This document shows, piece by piece, positions 42,047-51,504 of a stretch of 64,000 nucleotides of DNA (position 1 is the stretch's first letter; each line of letters begins with the position of its first letter). The translations under genes were made by a program, and so were the position numbers. Where the stretch lies: contig NZ_JASLGE010000024.1 of the NCBI RefSeq assembly GCF_030150285.1, positions 1 to 64,000 on the forward strand, in the 5' to 3' direction. This DNA comes from Pseudomonas sp. Lineage in GTDB: Bacteria; Pseudomonadota; Gammaproteobacteria; Pseudomonadales; Pseudomonadaceae. The notes under the pieces were generated by a model. The model was not told where the DNA came from and searched no databases. It saw only the letters and a list, made by a program, of their open reading frames with translations.

Positions 42047-42108
42047 CCTTGTTGTCGCAACCGTCGTCTCTCGTCAGCGACGACGGGCACGATGGCCAGG
42101 GTGAAGGT

Positions 42109-42513
42109 TTAAGCGGACAACTCACGCATGCGCTGCAACACGGCATTCAGCCCATTGCTGCGCGAAGGCGACAACTGGCGGCTCAGGCCCAGTTGGTTGA
42201 ACCAGCCGGGCAGGTCCACCTGTTGCAGCGCTTCGCTGGGCAGCCCGTTAACCCGCGCCAATAGCAACGCCACCAAACCGCGTATCAAGCGCGCATCGCT
42301 GCTGGCAGAAAACTGCCAGTGGCCGTTGTTTAATTCGCCCACCAACCACACCTGACTTTCACAGCCATGCACCCGGTTAGCCTCGTTTTTGTCGGCATCT
42401 GCCAGCTCAGGCAGTTTCTGACCCCATTGAATCAGCAGGCGAGCGCGCTGCTCCCAACTGGCGCAATGCGCAAAGGCGTCGAGTGCGGTTTGGGCGTCCT
42501 GGGGCAAGGTCAT
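42109..42513 (-). CDS. csdE: SufE-family sulfur acceptor CsdE
   Basis: CsdE takes persulfide sulfur from CsdA. The 134-residue protein is a SufE domain with the acceptor Cys51 in VHGCESQVWL. It has the typical RGLVALLLARVNG helix. The start overlaps the csdA stop by four bases (ATGA), so the pair is coupled. In E. coli the csdA-csdE-tcdA genes are neighbours as here, which separates it from the SufE of the suf operon. Confidence 0.88.
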   Translation of the reverse strand: MTLPQDAQTALDAFAHCASWEQRARLLIQWGQKLPELADADKNEANRVHGCESQVWLVGELNNGHWQFSASSDARLIRGLVALLLARVNGLPSEALQQVDLPGWFNQLGLSRQLSPSRSNGLNAVLQRMRELSA

Positions 42514-43715
42514 TGCAGCAACTCCAGTGCTTGATCGAGTGCGTTGAAGAATCGCTCAAGGTCTTCAGAGTCGTTGTACAGGGCCAGCGAAACCCGTATC
42601 GCACCGGCCAGACCGAAGCTTTTCAGCAACGGCATTGCGCAGTGATGCCCGGCGCGTACGGCGATGCCTTGTTCGGTCAACAAGTGTGCAAGGTCGGCGT
42701 TATGCACGCCCTCGACGACAAAACTGACCAGTGCCAGTTGGGGTGTACCCAGGAGGCGAATGCCCGGTCGCTGTTTCAGGCCTTCGACCAACTGCTGGTG
42801 CAGAGCGGCCTCGTGAGCTTCGACGGCGCGTTGATCCAGGCTCGCCAGATAACCGAGGGTAGCTCCCAGGCCGATCACGCTGGCAATCGGTGGGGTACCG
42901 GCCTCAAAGCCCAGCGGGGCGGAGCGGAATGAAGCGTGCTGATAGTCGGCGTCTTGCACCATCTCGCCGCCGAACTGCCAATGCTGCAGTTGCGCGAATG
43001 CTTCATGACGGCCGAACAGCACGCCCAGCCCGTCCGGGCCGTAGAGTTTGTGGCTGGAAAAGACGTAGAAGTCGCAACCCAGGGCCTGCACGTCATGGCG
43101 ACCATGCACAACGCCTTGAGCACCATCGACGACGGTCAGCGCGTGTTGGGCCTTGGCCAGCGCCAACAGGGCGGGTAGAGGCTGCCATGCGCCGAGCACG
43201 TTTGACAGTTGGCTGACGGCCATCAGACGGGTGCGCGGGGTTATCAAGTGGGCGGCCGCTTCAAGGTCGATGAGGCCGCAGGGGTCCAGCGGCAAGATCA
43301 CCAGCTTCAAGTGCTTGCGTCGGGCCAATTGTTGCCACGGCAACAGGTTGGCGTGGTGTTCCAGAGCACTGACGACAATTTCATCGCCCGGCTCGAATAG
43401 AGGCTCCAGCCCATAGGCCAGAAGGTTAAGCGCAGACGTGGCACCGTGAGTGAAGACGATGTGCCCGCAATCGCCAGTATTGAGCCATTGCGCCACTTTA
43501 CAGCGGCTGTTCTCAAATGCCTGGGTCGCATGAGCGCCCGGCAAGTGCTGCGCACGGTGAACATTGGCCGCGCCGCTGGCGTAATAGTGCGTCAGTGCGT
43601 CGAGCAGCGCCTGGGGTTTTTGCGTGGTGGCAGCGTTGTCCAGATACGTCTGGTCCTGACGCTGCAAGGCTGCGATGGCGGGAAAGTCAGCGCGCCAGGG
43701 AGAAGGCAAAAGCAT
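42510..43715 (-). CDS. csdA: Cysteine desulfurase CsdA (class II, SufS-like)
   Basis: CsdA takes sulfur from cysteine using PLP and loads it on CsdE. The 401-residue protein is a class V-fold aminotransferase. It has the N-terminal YLDNAATTQKP motif, SALEHHANLLPW (His that stacks on PLP), the PLP lysine K223 in SSHKLYGP, and the persulfide Cys359 in RAGHHCAMPL. The length and short C359 loop indicate the SufS/CsdA class. Transcribed before csdE. Confidence 0.92.
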   Translation of the reverse strand: MLLPSPWRADFPAIAALQRQDQTYLDNAATTQKPQALLDALTHYYASGAANVHRAQHLPGAHATQAFENSRCKVAQWLNTGDCGHIVFTHGATSALNLLAYGLEPLFEPGDEIVVSALEHHANLLPWQQLARRKHLKLVILPLDPCGLIDLEAAAHLITPRTRLMAVSQLSNVLGAWQPLPALLALAKAQHALTVVDGAQGVVHGRHDVQALGCDFYVFSSHKLYGPDGLGVLFGRHEAFAQLQHWQFGGEMVQDADYQHASFRSAPLGFEAGTPPIASVIGLGATLGYLASLDQRAVEAHEAALHQQLVEGLKQRPGIRLLGTPQLALVSFVVEGVHNADLAHLLTEQGIAVRAGHHCAMPLLKSFGLAGAIRVSLALYNDSEDLERFFNALDQALELLQ

Positions 43716-43772
43716 GGTGGACGGCCTGTGATGACGGGGCCAAAAGTGCCCCCGTCAGTGGCAGATAAACGC

Positions 43773-44807
43773 TTAGTTGTGAGCGTGCAGGGCTTCGTTC
43801 AGCTCAATGGCCGACTTGTGGGTTTTGCATTCCACTGCGCCGGTTTCCGAGTTGCGACGGAACAGCAGGTCCGGTTGGCCAGCCAGGTCACGGGCTTTCA
43901 CCACTTTGACCAGCTGGTTGTTTTCGTCCAGAAGGGCCACTTTGGTGCCCGCGGTAACGTACAGGCCCGACTCAACGGTGTTGCGGTCGCCCAACGGGAT
44001 GCCGATACCGGCGTTCGCGCCGATCAGGCAGCCTTCGCCTACCTTGATCACAATGTTACCGCCGCCCGACAGGGTGCCCATGGTGGAGCAGCCGCCGCCC
44101 AGGTCAGAACCCTTGCCCACGAATACGCCCGCCGAGACACGGCCTTCGATCATGCCTGGGCCTTCGGTGCCCGCGTTGAAGTTGACGAAACCTTCGTGCA
44201 TCACGGTGGTGCCTTCGCCAATGTAAGCACCCAGACGGATACGTGCGCTGTCTGCGATACGCACGCCAGCCGGTACCACGTAGTCGGTCATTTTCGGGAA
44301 CTTGTCGACCGAGAACACTTCCAGGAAGTTGCCACGCAGACGGGCTTCCAGTTGACGTTCAGCCAGCTCGCTGAGGTCGATGGCACCCTGGCTGGTCCAT
44401 GCCACGTTGGGCAGCAGCGGGAACACGCCCGCCAGGCTCAAGCCGTGCGGCTTGACCAGGCGATGGGATAGCAGGTGCAACTTGAGGTAGGCCTCAGGGG
44501 TTGAGGTCAGTGCGGCATCTTCGGCCAGCAGGGTGGCGACCAGCGGGTTGTGGCTCTCGGCCAGGCGGGTCAGCAGCGCGGCTTGGGCAACATCCACCGT
44601 TTTGAGCGCATCAGCCATTTGTGCGGCCTGGGCTGTCGTAAAGGTGATTGCCTGATTGCCGCCGGTATAGCCCAGAATCGGTGCGATGGCTGCAATCAGC
44701 TCGGCCGACGGGTTGATCAGGGGTTGTGCGTAGAACACTTCCAGCCATGCGCCTTGACGGTTTTGGGTGCCGACGCCGAAGGCTGCGCTGAACAGGGTAG
44801 TAGACAT
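43773..44807 (-). CDS. dapD: Tetrahydrodipicolinate N-succinyltransferase
   Basis: DapD transfers succinyl from succinyl-CoA to tetrahydrodipicolinate, the committed step of the succinylase diaminopimelate branch. The 344-residue protein is the longer Pseudomonas/actinobacterial form, with an extra N-terminal domain (about 1-150). A left-handed beta-helix follows, with repeats such as GAYIGEGTTVMHEGF, SAGVFVGKGSDLGGG and GNIVIKVGEGCLIGANAG. It lies between csdA and the ArsC-like gene, all on the minus strand. Confidence 0.93.
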   Translation of the reverse strand: MSTTLFSAAFGVGTQNRQGAWLEVFYAQPLINPSAELIAAIAPILGYTGGNQAITFTTAQAAQMADALKTVDVAQAALLTRLAESHNPLVATLLAEDAALTSTPEAYLKLHLLSHRLVKPHGLSLAGVFPLLPNVAWTSQGAIDLSELAERQLEARLRGNFLEVFSVDKFPKMTDYVVPAGVRIADSARIRLGAYIGEGTTVMHEGFVNFNAGTEGPGMIEGRVSAGVFVGKGSDLGGGCSTMGTLSGGGNIVIKVGEGCLIGANAGIGIPLGDRNTVESGLYVTAGTKVALLDENNQLVKVVKARDLAGQPDLLFRRNSETGAVECKTHKSAIELNEALHAHN

Positions 44808-44851
44808 GCAATTACCTCTTACAAAAAAAATGGGCGGTGTTGGCTCAAGGG

Positions 44852-45214
44852 TTAAAGAAGGGCCGCCGCATAAAGATCTGGCTTGAAGCCAATCAGGGTT
44901 TTGTCACCGAGATCGAGCACCGGGCGCTTGATCATCGAGGGTTGGGCCAGCATCAGCTCAATGGCTTTCGCTTGGTCGAGATCGGCTTTCTGTTCGTCGT
45001 CGAGTTTGCGAAACGTGGTGCCAGCGCGGTTGAGCACGACTTGCCAACCGTGTTCGTCGCACCATTGAGTCAGGTGCTCACGGTCGATACCGCTGCTTTT
45101 GTAATCATGGAAGTCATACCGCACGCCATGCTCATCCAGCCAGGTGCGCGCCTTTTTCATGGTGTCGCAGGCTTTGATGCCGAAAAGGTGCAAGGTCTTG
45201 TTCGAATCGGTCAC
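44852..45214 (-). CDS. ArsC/Spx-family thioredoxin-fold protein (YffB-like)
   Basis: The 120-residue protein is a small ArsC-like protein of the YffB type, with the single-Cys CDTMKKAR motif near residue 13 and the C-terminal DLGDKTLIGFKPD. These proteins may use glutathione; the physiological role is unknown. I start at GTG 45214, because GGAGGGG sits before it and TDSNKTLHLFG is the usual family start; the longer frame to 45322 lacks support. It lies next to dapD, as in other pseudomonads. It ends 44 bases before dapD and is probably cotranscribed. Confidence 0.82.
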   Translation of the reverse strand: MTDSNKTLHLFGIKACDTMKKARTWLDEHGVRYDFHDYKSSGIDREHLTQWCDEHGWQVVLNRAGTTFRKLDDEQKADLDQAKAIELMLAQPSMIKRPVLDLGDKTLIGFKPDLYAAALL

Positions 45215-45459
45215 GGAAATTGCCCCTCCCTTGGAGATGCCTGAAATGATCGGTGGCGGATTATGCCACGGGCAGCGCGCTTGGGCGTGTATGGCTGCAA
45301 GCTTGGCATGCACATATGACACGTCGTCGAACTGCTACTTTTGTTCAGGGCCCGGTTTTGCCTTTAGGCGCTACTATGGCCTGCTGTGAGAAACTGTTAC
45401 TAGCGGTGTCTAGTCCAAGACTTTTAGCCAAAAGATGATTGTTTGGGAACCCTGTTGAT

Positions 45460-47106
45460 ATGCAAACCGCCTATACCGTCCTCATTCTGCTGATGCTGGT
45501 GGGTGTCTCGCGTCTATTGGGGCGTTTGATTCCGCTGCCTTTACCCCTGGTGCAAATCGCGGCGGGTGCCGCGCTGGCCTGGCCGACGCTGGGGCTACAT
45601 GTTGCGTTGGACCCTGAGCTGTTTTTGTTTCTATTTTTGCCGCCCCTATTGTTCTCGGACGGTTGGCGCATGCCCAAGCGCGAATTCTGGCGTTTGCGTG
45701 GGCCGATCCTGACCCTGGCAGTGGGCCTGGTTCTGTTTACGGTGGTCGGTGCCGGTTATTTCATTCACTGGCTCTTGCCGACCATTCCGTTGCCGGTGGC
45801 CTTTGCCCTGGCCGCCGTGTTGTCCCCGACCGACGCCGTTGCGGTGTCGGCGATTTCTCAGAACCGTTTGCCTGGCCCGCTGATGCATATGCTCCAGGGC
45901 GAGGCCTTGATGAATGATGCCTCGGGCCTGGTGACCTTCAAGTTCGCCCTGGTGGCGGCGATTACCGGGGTGTTCTCCCTGACCACTGCCAGTGTCACGT
46001 TTGTGCTGGTGGCGTGCGGCGGGTTGGCGATTGGTGTGGCCTTGAGCTGGTTGGTGGGGCGCATGCGCTCGTGGATGATTGCCCGCGGCTGGGATGACCC
46101 GGCGACCCACGTGGTGTTTATGTTGCTACTGCCGTTTGCCGCTTATGTGTTGGCTGAGCGACTGGGCGCATCGGGCATTTTGTCGGCGGTAGCGGCGGGG
46201 ATGATGCAAAGCTGGCTGGATTTGCTGCCACGCCAGACCAGCACCCGACTGCTTAATCGCAGTGTGTGGGGGCTGCTGGAATTTACGTTTAACGGTCTGA
46301 TTTTCCTGCTGTTGGGCTTGCAGTTGCCGGACATTATCAAGGCGGTGGTCAGCCACGAAACCACGCTGTGGCCGACCTTGCTCTACCGCTGCCTGGACGT
46401 GGTTGTGATTTTCCTGGTGTTGCTGGCGCTGCGGTTTATCTGGGTGCAAAGCATCTGGCGCTTGTTCGCGCTGTTGCGTCGCTGGAGAGGCAAGGGCGAG
46501 TTGACGATGGTGCCGAATGCGCGCTCCTGCTGGTTGCTGACCGTGGGGGGCGTGCGCGGGGCGGTGACGTTGGCCGGTGTAATGTCGGTACCGCTGCTGA
46601 TCAGCCAGGGTGTTGATTTCCCTGAACGGGACTTGCTGATATTCATTGCCGCCGGGGTGATTTTGCTGTCGTTGGTGTCGGCCTGTATCGCCTTGCCATT
46701 GTTGTTGCGTGGCATTCCTAAAAGCCCGGATGATGCCATGCGCAACGAGGTGCGCGAAGCGTGGCGGCGCACGGCAGAAGCGGCCATTCACGCGCTGGAG
46801 GCTGAGGAAGTGGTAGAGCCGGACAGCCAGCAGGACGCGGCCCAGGCGGCGTTGGCGGCGGAACTGAAGGCTCGGATCATGTCCGAGTACCGGCATCAGC
46901 TTGAAGTGTTCAACGACTCTGTCGAAGCCCAGGCGCTGGCGTCACAAATGGACCAGCTGGAAAGTCGTTTGCGGCTCAAGGCGCTCAGGGCGCAGCGTCT
47001 GGAACTGTACAGCTTGCGCCGCCATCACGTGATTGGTGATGACGTGCTCAGTGAAATCCTGCGGGACCTGGACTTGAGCGAAGCTAACCTGGGGGCGGTG
47101 AAGTAA
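45460..47106 (+). CDS. Na+/H+ antiporter, CPA1 family (NhaP-like)
   Basis: The 548-residue inner-membrane protein has about 12 membrane helices in residues 1-415 and a cytoplasmic C-terminal tail (about 415-548) that is rich in Ala and Glu and probably helical. The signature residues are the LSPTDAVAVSAI segment near 123-134 and the ion-binding Asp in EALMNDASGLVTFK near 150. It should exchange sodium or potassium for protons. I use ATG 45460; TTG 45439 is in frame but lacks a better ribosome site. It runs convergent with dapC across a repeat cluster. Confidence 0.87.
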   Translation: MQTAYTVLILLMLVGVSRLLGRLIPLPLPLVQIAAGAALAWPTLGLHVALDPELFLFLFLPPLLFSDGWRMPKREFWRLRGPILTLAVGLVLFTVVGAGYFIHWLLPTIPLPVAFALAAVLSPTDAVAVSAISQNRLPGPLMHMLQGEALMNDASGLVTFKFALVAAITGVFSLTTASVTFVLVACGGLAIGVALSWLVGRMRSWMIARGWDDPATHVVFMLLLPFAAYVLAERLGASGILSAVAAGMMQSWLDLLPRQTSTRLLNRSVWGLLEFTFNGLIFLLLGLQLPDIIKAVVSHETTLWPTLLYRCLDVVVIFLVLLALRFIWVQSIWRLFALLRRWRGKGELTMVPNARSCWLLTVGGVRGAVTLAGVMSVPLLISQGVDFPERDLLIFIAAGVILLSLVSACIALPLLLRGIPKSPDDAMRNEVREAWRRTAEAAIHALEAEEVVEPDSQQDAAQAALAAELKARIMSEYRHQLEVFNDSVEAQALASQMDQLESRLRLKALRAQRLELYSLRRHHVIGDDVLSEILRDLDLSEANLGAVK

Positions 47107-47117
47107 GGCTGTGAGTG

Positions 47118-47425
47118 CGGTAGCGAGCAATCGAGCGTCGACCGGCTGTTCCTGCGGATGGCAGAGTTTGTAGGAACGAGCTTGCTCGTGATCTTTTGAC
47201 CTGGCTTTTGATCCAAGGGCCCCTTAAACCACGCTGGCCGAACGCAGCAAGGCCTGTAGGAACGAGCTTGCTCGTGATCTTTTGACCTGGTTTTTGATCT
47301 AAAGGGCCCCTTAAACCACGCTGGCCGATCGCGGCGGCCCACGGAGAAGATCAAAAGATCGCGAGCAAGCTCGCTCCTACGCGCGTGTTTTGATCTAAGG
47401 GTCCCCTTAAGCCACGCTGGCCTCT
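47118..47425. repeat. REP-repeat cluster with a tandem duplication
   Basis: The 415-base gap between convergent genes is a repeat cluster. Two direct units begin at 47169 and 47255 (86-base offset), each GAACGAGCTTGCTCGTGATC, a CTTTTGATC-type block, GGGCCCCTTAAACC and ACGCTGGCCGA. An inverted REP follows at 47346-47380, then another CCCTTAAGCCACGCTGGCC block ending at 47422. A GAGCAATCGAGCGTCGACCG variant is at 47125. Bases 47426-47522 show no repeat; an AT-rich stretch with a CACC/GGTG inverted pair is there. Confidence 0.87.
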
Positions 47426-47522
47426 TATAGAGAAGACGCTAACTCATTGATTCTAAAAATGATTTTTTTCACCCATTTTAGGTGTCTATCAATGCGGCGG
47501 CCCCTCCTGCCGATGATTGAGG

Positions 47523-48719
47523 TTAGCGGCGCAGGATAAAGTCGCGTATCCGCTCGGCGGCTTCTACGCATTCCGCCAACGGAGCCACCAGGGCCATGCG
47601 AACACGGCCTGCACCCGGGTTGAAGCCTTCGACTTCGCGGGACAGGTACGAGCCCGGCACCACGGTCACGTGTTCTTCGGCGAACAGGTCACGGCAAAAT
47701 TCAGCGTCGTCACCTTTTACCTTGGGCCACAGGTAGAAACCGCCGTCCGGGCGCTGTACGTCCAGTACGGGCGTCAAGATAGCGAGTACGGCGTCGAATT
47801 TTTCGCGGTACAGGTCGCGGTTGGCGCGCACGTGGTCTTCATCGTTCCAGGCCGCAATGCTGGCGAGTTGGGTTTGCACCGGCATCGCACAGCCGTGGTA
47901 GGTGCGGTACAGCAAAAAGGCTTTGAGGATCTCGGCGTCGCCCGCCACGAAGCCGGAACGCAGGCCTGGCAGGTTGGAGCGCTTGGAGAGGCTGTGGAAC
48001 ACCACGCAACGTTTGAAGTCTTCGCGGCCCAGGGCAACGCAAGCACTCAACAGGCCAACCGGGGGCGTGCTTTCGTCGAAGTACAACTCGCTGTAGCACT
48101 CGTCTGCGGCAATCACAAAGTCGTGTTCGTCAGCCAGGGCGATCAGCTTCTTCAGCGTGTCGAGTGGAATCAATGCACCGGTCGGGTTGCCTGGCGAGCA
48201 CAGGAACAGGATTTGGCAGCGCTTCCAGGTGTCGGCCGAGACAGCATCGAAATCCGGGTTGAAACCATGCTCCGCCAGGCACGGCAGGTAGTGCGGTGTG
48301 GCCCCGGCCAGGAACGCAGCCCCTTCGTAAATCTGATAGAACGGGTTCGGGCTGATGACCAGGGCGTCGTCTGCGCGGTTGACCACCGTCTGGGTGAAAG
48401 CGAACAGGGCTTCGCGAGTGCCATTGACCGGCAGAATGTTACGGGCCGGGTCGAGCCAGCCGGCGGGCACGTTGAAGCGCTGTTCAGCCCAGCGGCCAAT
48501 GGCCTCGCGCAGGGCTGGGATGCCGAGCGTGGTCGGGTACACCGCCATTTGATCGAGGCTGTCGGCCAAGGCTTTGGCCACGAACGCCGGGGAGCGGTGT
48601 TTCGGTTCGCCAATCGATAGCGCAATCGGGCGTTTATCGGCATCGGGCTGCACGGCACCCAGCAGTGCACGCAGTTTTTCGAACGGGTAAGGCTGAAGCT
48701 GGTTTAGAGCGTTGTTCAT
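47523..48719 (-). CDS. dapC: Succinyldiaminopimelate aminotransferase
   Basis: DapC transfers an amino group from glutamate to N-succinyl-2-amino-6-ketopimelate with PLP, between DapD and DapE in the pathway. The 398-residue fold-type I aminotransferase has LSIGEPKHRSPAFV near the start, SPGNPTGA (cofactor-loop residues), ADECYSELYFD, and the PLP lysine in HSLSKRSNLPGLRSG. The length matches P. aeruginosa DapC. It lies 26 bases after glnD on the same strand, so it is probably cotranscribed with glnD and map. Confidence 0.93.
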   Translation of the reverse strand: MNNALNQLQPYPFEKLRALLGAVQPDADKRPIALSIGEPKHRSPAFVAKALADSLDQMAVYPTTLGIPALREAIGRWAEQRFNVPAGWLDPARNILPVNGTREALFAFTQTVVNRADDALVISPNPFYQIYEGAAFLAGATPHYLPCLAEHGFNPDFDAVSADTWKRCQILFLCSPGNPTGALIPLDTLKKLIALADEHDFVIAADECYSELYFDESTPPVGLLSACVALGREDFKRCVVFHSLSKRSNLPGLRSGFVAGDAEILKAFLLYRTYHGCAMPVQTQLASIAAWNDEDHVRANRDLYREKFDAVLAILTPVLDVQRPDGGFYLWPKVKGDDAEFCRDLFAEEHVTVVPGSYLSREVEGFNPGAGRVRMALVAPLAECVEAAERIRDFILRR

Positions 48720-48745
48720 TGGGGGCGGGTCTCACTCGGCGACGC

Positions 48746-51448
48746 TTAAATGCTCAGGCGCCACGTTTCGGGGGTTGAGTCTTTATTGACCGTTAATTGT
48801 TCGACGATGGCTTCCTGCAGGCGAATGCACAGTTGCGGATCGGACAACGGCTGGTTGTTTTCATCGGTAATGAAAAATATGTCTTCGACCCGTTCGCCCA
48901 AGGTCGCGATCTTGGCGTTTTGCAGTGACAGATCGAACTCCAGAAAGATCATGCCGATGCGTGCCAGCAGGCCTGGGCGATCGGGTGCGCTAAGCTCAAG
49001 CACGGTGACCGGGCGCTGGGCATCGTTGTGAATCGTCACCTGCGGCGCGAAGGCGAAATGCTTGAGCTGGCGCGGTACGCGGCGCTGGATGATGGTCGGG
49101 TAGTCATCGGGATTGCGCAGGGCTTCGGTCAGGCCTTTGCGGATTTTCTCGATGCGTTGCGGGTTATGACCAATCGAGTCGCCGTCGTTATCCAGCACGA
49201 TGTAGGTATCGAGGGTGAACTGGCTGCTGGACGTGATGATGCGCGCGTCATGGATGTTCAGGTTGAGCTGGTCCATTGCGGCCACGGTAACGGCGAAGAA
49301 ATCGTGCTGGTCGGGGGCATAAATAAAGATCTGTGTGCCGCCTTCAAATTCGCGCTGGGTGGTTTCCTTGATCAAAACCAATGGGCCGCCGTCGACCGGC
49401 TGCTGCAGGATGGCGTCGGAGTGCCACGCCACGTCGCCTGCGGTGTGGCGCAAAAAGTAGTCGTCGCCCAGTTGTGACCACAATTGCTCAACGTCATCCG
49501 GGTCATTGCCGCCGCGCACCAAAATGTCCAGGGCCGCGCTTTGGGTCTGACGGATCTGCTCTTCCCGGTCGACCGGGTTTTCCAGGCCTCGGCGCAGGGC
49601 GCGTTTGGTTTCGGTATACAACTGACGTAGCAGGCTGGCGCGCCAGGAGTTCCACAACGTGGGGTTGGTGGCGTTGATGTCGGCGACAGTCAGCACGTAG
49701 AGGTAATCGAGGTGGGTTTCGTCGAACACGAACTGGGCAAAGTCATGGATCACCTGAGGATCTGACAGGTCTTTGCGCTGGGCGGTGGTCGACATCACCA
49801 AGTGGTTCTGCACCAGCCACACAATAAGGCGTGTGTCCCACAAGGGCAGGTGATGCCGCATGCAGAAAGCCTCGGCATCGACTGCGCCAATTTCGGAATG
49901 GTCGCCGTGGCGGCCCTTGCCGATGTCATGGTAAAGACCCGCCAGGTAGATCAATTCAGGCTTGGGTAATTTGGCCATTAGCTTGCTGGCTAAAGGGAAT
50001 TTCTCTGATGCCTGAGTGTACTGAAGCTTACGCAAATGCTTGATCAGGTTCAGGGTGTGCGCGTCGACCGTATAAATGTGGAACAGGTCGTGCTGCATTT
50101 GCCCGACGATGAAACCGAACTCAGGCAGGTAGCGGCCGAGAATACCGTAGCGATTCATTCGGCGTAGATTGCGGTGGATGCCGATTTTGCACTTGAACAG
50201 CTCGATAAACAGGCTGGTATTGCGCAAATCGTTGCGGAAGTTGTCATCGATCAAGTTGCGATGTTCGCGCAGCAGGCGAATGGTATCAGCACGTACGCCT
50301 TTGATTTCAGGGTGTTGGGCCATCAGCAGGAAAATTTCGAGCATGGCAAAGGGCGTGCGTTTGAAAACGTGATCGTTGCAGGCCTCGATATAGCCGTCGT
50401 GCAGCTGAAAGCGCGCGTTCATAGGCGTTGGCGGCGCTTCGTCTTCGGGGGCCAGGATCACTTCTTCGAAATGCTGAATAATCAGGTCACTGAGTTGAGC
50501 AATGCTCATGACGACCCGGTAGTACTGCTGCATGAAGTTTTCGATGGTCTGTTTGGTGTCATCGCCGGTATAACCGAGCAGTTCGGCAATGTTGCGTTGA
50601 TGGTCAAACAGCAGGCGGTCTTCGGCGCGCCCGGCGAGCATGTGCAAGGCGTAGCGAACTTTCCACAGAAATTCTTGCGAGGACGCCAGCAAGGCGTGTT
50701 CGCTTTCGACCAGAAACCCTTCGCCCGCCAGGGCGCGCAGGTTCAGGGTGCCGTACTGACGACGAGCTACCCATAGAATGGTCTGGATGTCGCGCAAGCC
50801 GCCGGGCGACCCCTTGACGTTGGGTTCCAGGTTGTATTCGGTGTCGTTGTACTTGTGATGACGCGCTTTTTGCTCGGCACGCTTGGCCAGGAAGAAGTCC
50901 TTGCTGGGCCACATGTGTGCGGTGCTGGTGACGTCCAGCATGCGCTGGCGCAAGTGCTCAGGGCCCGCCACCGTGCGGCTTTCAATCATGTTGGTGATGA
51001 TGGTCAGGTCGGCGCGGGCCTGTTCGGCGCATTCGTCCACCGAGCGCACGCTTTGACCGACCTCCAGGCCAATGTCCCAAAGCAGTGTCAGAAAGCGCTC
51101 GATAGAGTCGCGAAATACTTCGTGGTCGGCATTGTCGAGCAGAATCAGCAAATCGATATCGGAGTAGGGGTGCAGTTCACCCCGGCCATACCCGCCGACG
51201 GCCACCAGGGCGATGTCGGCCTGGTCGCTCCAGGTGAACTGATCCCAGGCTTGCTGCAGGATGTTATCGACGAACCAGGCTCGATCTTCGATCAGGCGAC
51301 GAATATCGCGACCATTTCGAAAGCGTTCGTCAAGCACGTCACGTGCCTGGCGGATCGCCTTTTTGAAAGCGGCAATGGGGCTTGCCTTTAATGCCAGCTC
51401 GGCCTGGAACTGGCCGCGGTCAAAAAGTTCGGGATCCACCTGCGGCAT
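48746..51448 (-). CDS. glnD: Bifunctional uridylyltransferase/uridylyl-removing enzyme GlnD
   Basis: GlnD senses glutamine and adds or removes UMP on the PII protein, setting nitrogen control. The 900-residue protein has a nucleotidyltransferase domain with GYGRGELHPYSDIDLLIL near 87-104, a PII-uridylyl helical region, an HD hydrolase domain with LYHDIGKGRHGDHS near 500, and two ACT domains in the last 200 residues for glutamine. All four parts look complete. The start is ATG at 51448. It follows map on the minus strand with a gap of 56 bases. Confidence 0.95.
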   Translation of the reverse strand: MPQVDPELFDRGQFQAELALKASPIAAFKKAIRQARDVLDERFRNGRDIRRLIEDRAWFVDNILQQAWDQFTWSDQADIALVAVGGYGRGELHPYSDIDLLILLDNADHEVFRDSIERFLTLLWDIGLEVGQSVRSVDECAEQARADLTIITNMIESRTVAGPEHLRQRMLDVTSTAHMWPSKDFFLAKRAEQKARHHKYNDTEYNLEPNVKGSPGGLRDIQTILWVARRQYGTLNLRALAGEGFLVESEHALLASSQEFLWKVRYALHMLAGRAEDRLLFDHQRNIAELLGYTGDDTKQTIENFMQQYYRVVMSIAQLSDLIIQHFEEVILAPEDEAPPTPMNARFQLHDGYIEACNDHVFKRTPFAMLEIFLLMAQHPEIKGVRADTIRLLREHRNLIDDNFRNDLRNTSLFIELFKCKIGIHRNLRRMNRYGILGRYLPEFGFIVGQMQHDLFHIYTVDAHTLNLIKHLRKLQYTQASEKFPLASKLMAKLPKPELIYLAGLYHDIGKGRHGDHSEIGAVDAEAFCMRHHLPLWDTRLIVWLVQNHLVMSTTAQRKDLSDPQVIHDFAQFVFDETHLDYLYVLTVADINATNPTLWNSWRASLLRQLYTETKRALRRGLENPVDREEQIRQTQSAALDILVRGGNDPDDVEQLWSQLGDDYFLRHTAGDVAWHSDAILQQPVDGGPLVLIKETTQREFEGGTQIFIYAPDQHDFFAVTVAAMDQLNLNIHDARIITSSSQFTLDTYIVLDNDGDSIGHNPQRIEKIRKGLTEALRNPDDYPTIIQRRVPRQLKHFAFAPQVTIHNDAQRPVTVLELSAPDRPGLLARIGMIFLEFDLSLQNAKIATLGERVEDIFFITDENNQPLSDPQLCIRLQEAIVEQLTVNKDSTPETWRLSI

Positions 51449-51504
51449 CGATTGGCTTTCCTATTGCTGAGTTGTGGCTATCTATATAGAAACGACTGCA
51501 AACA

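Noticed and set aside
47025..47354. 109-codon minus-strand frame with internal repeat
   Set aside because: The protein repeat mirrors the tandem REP units; not a gene.
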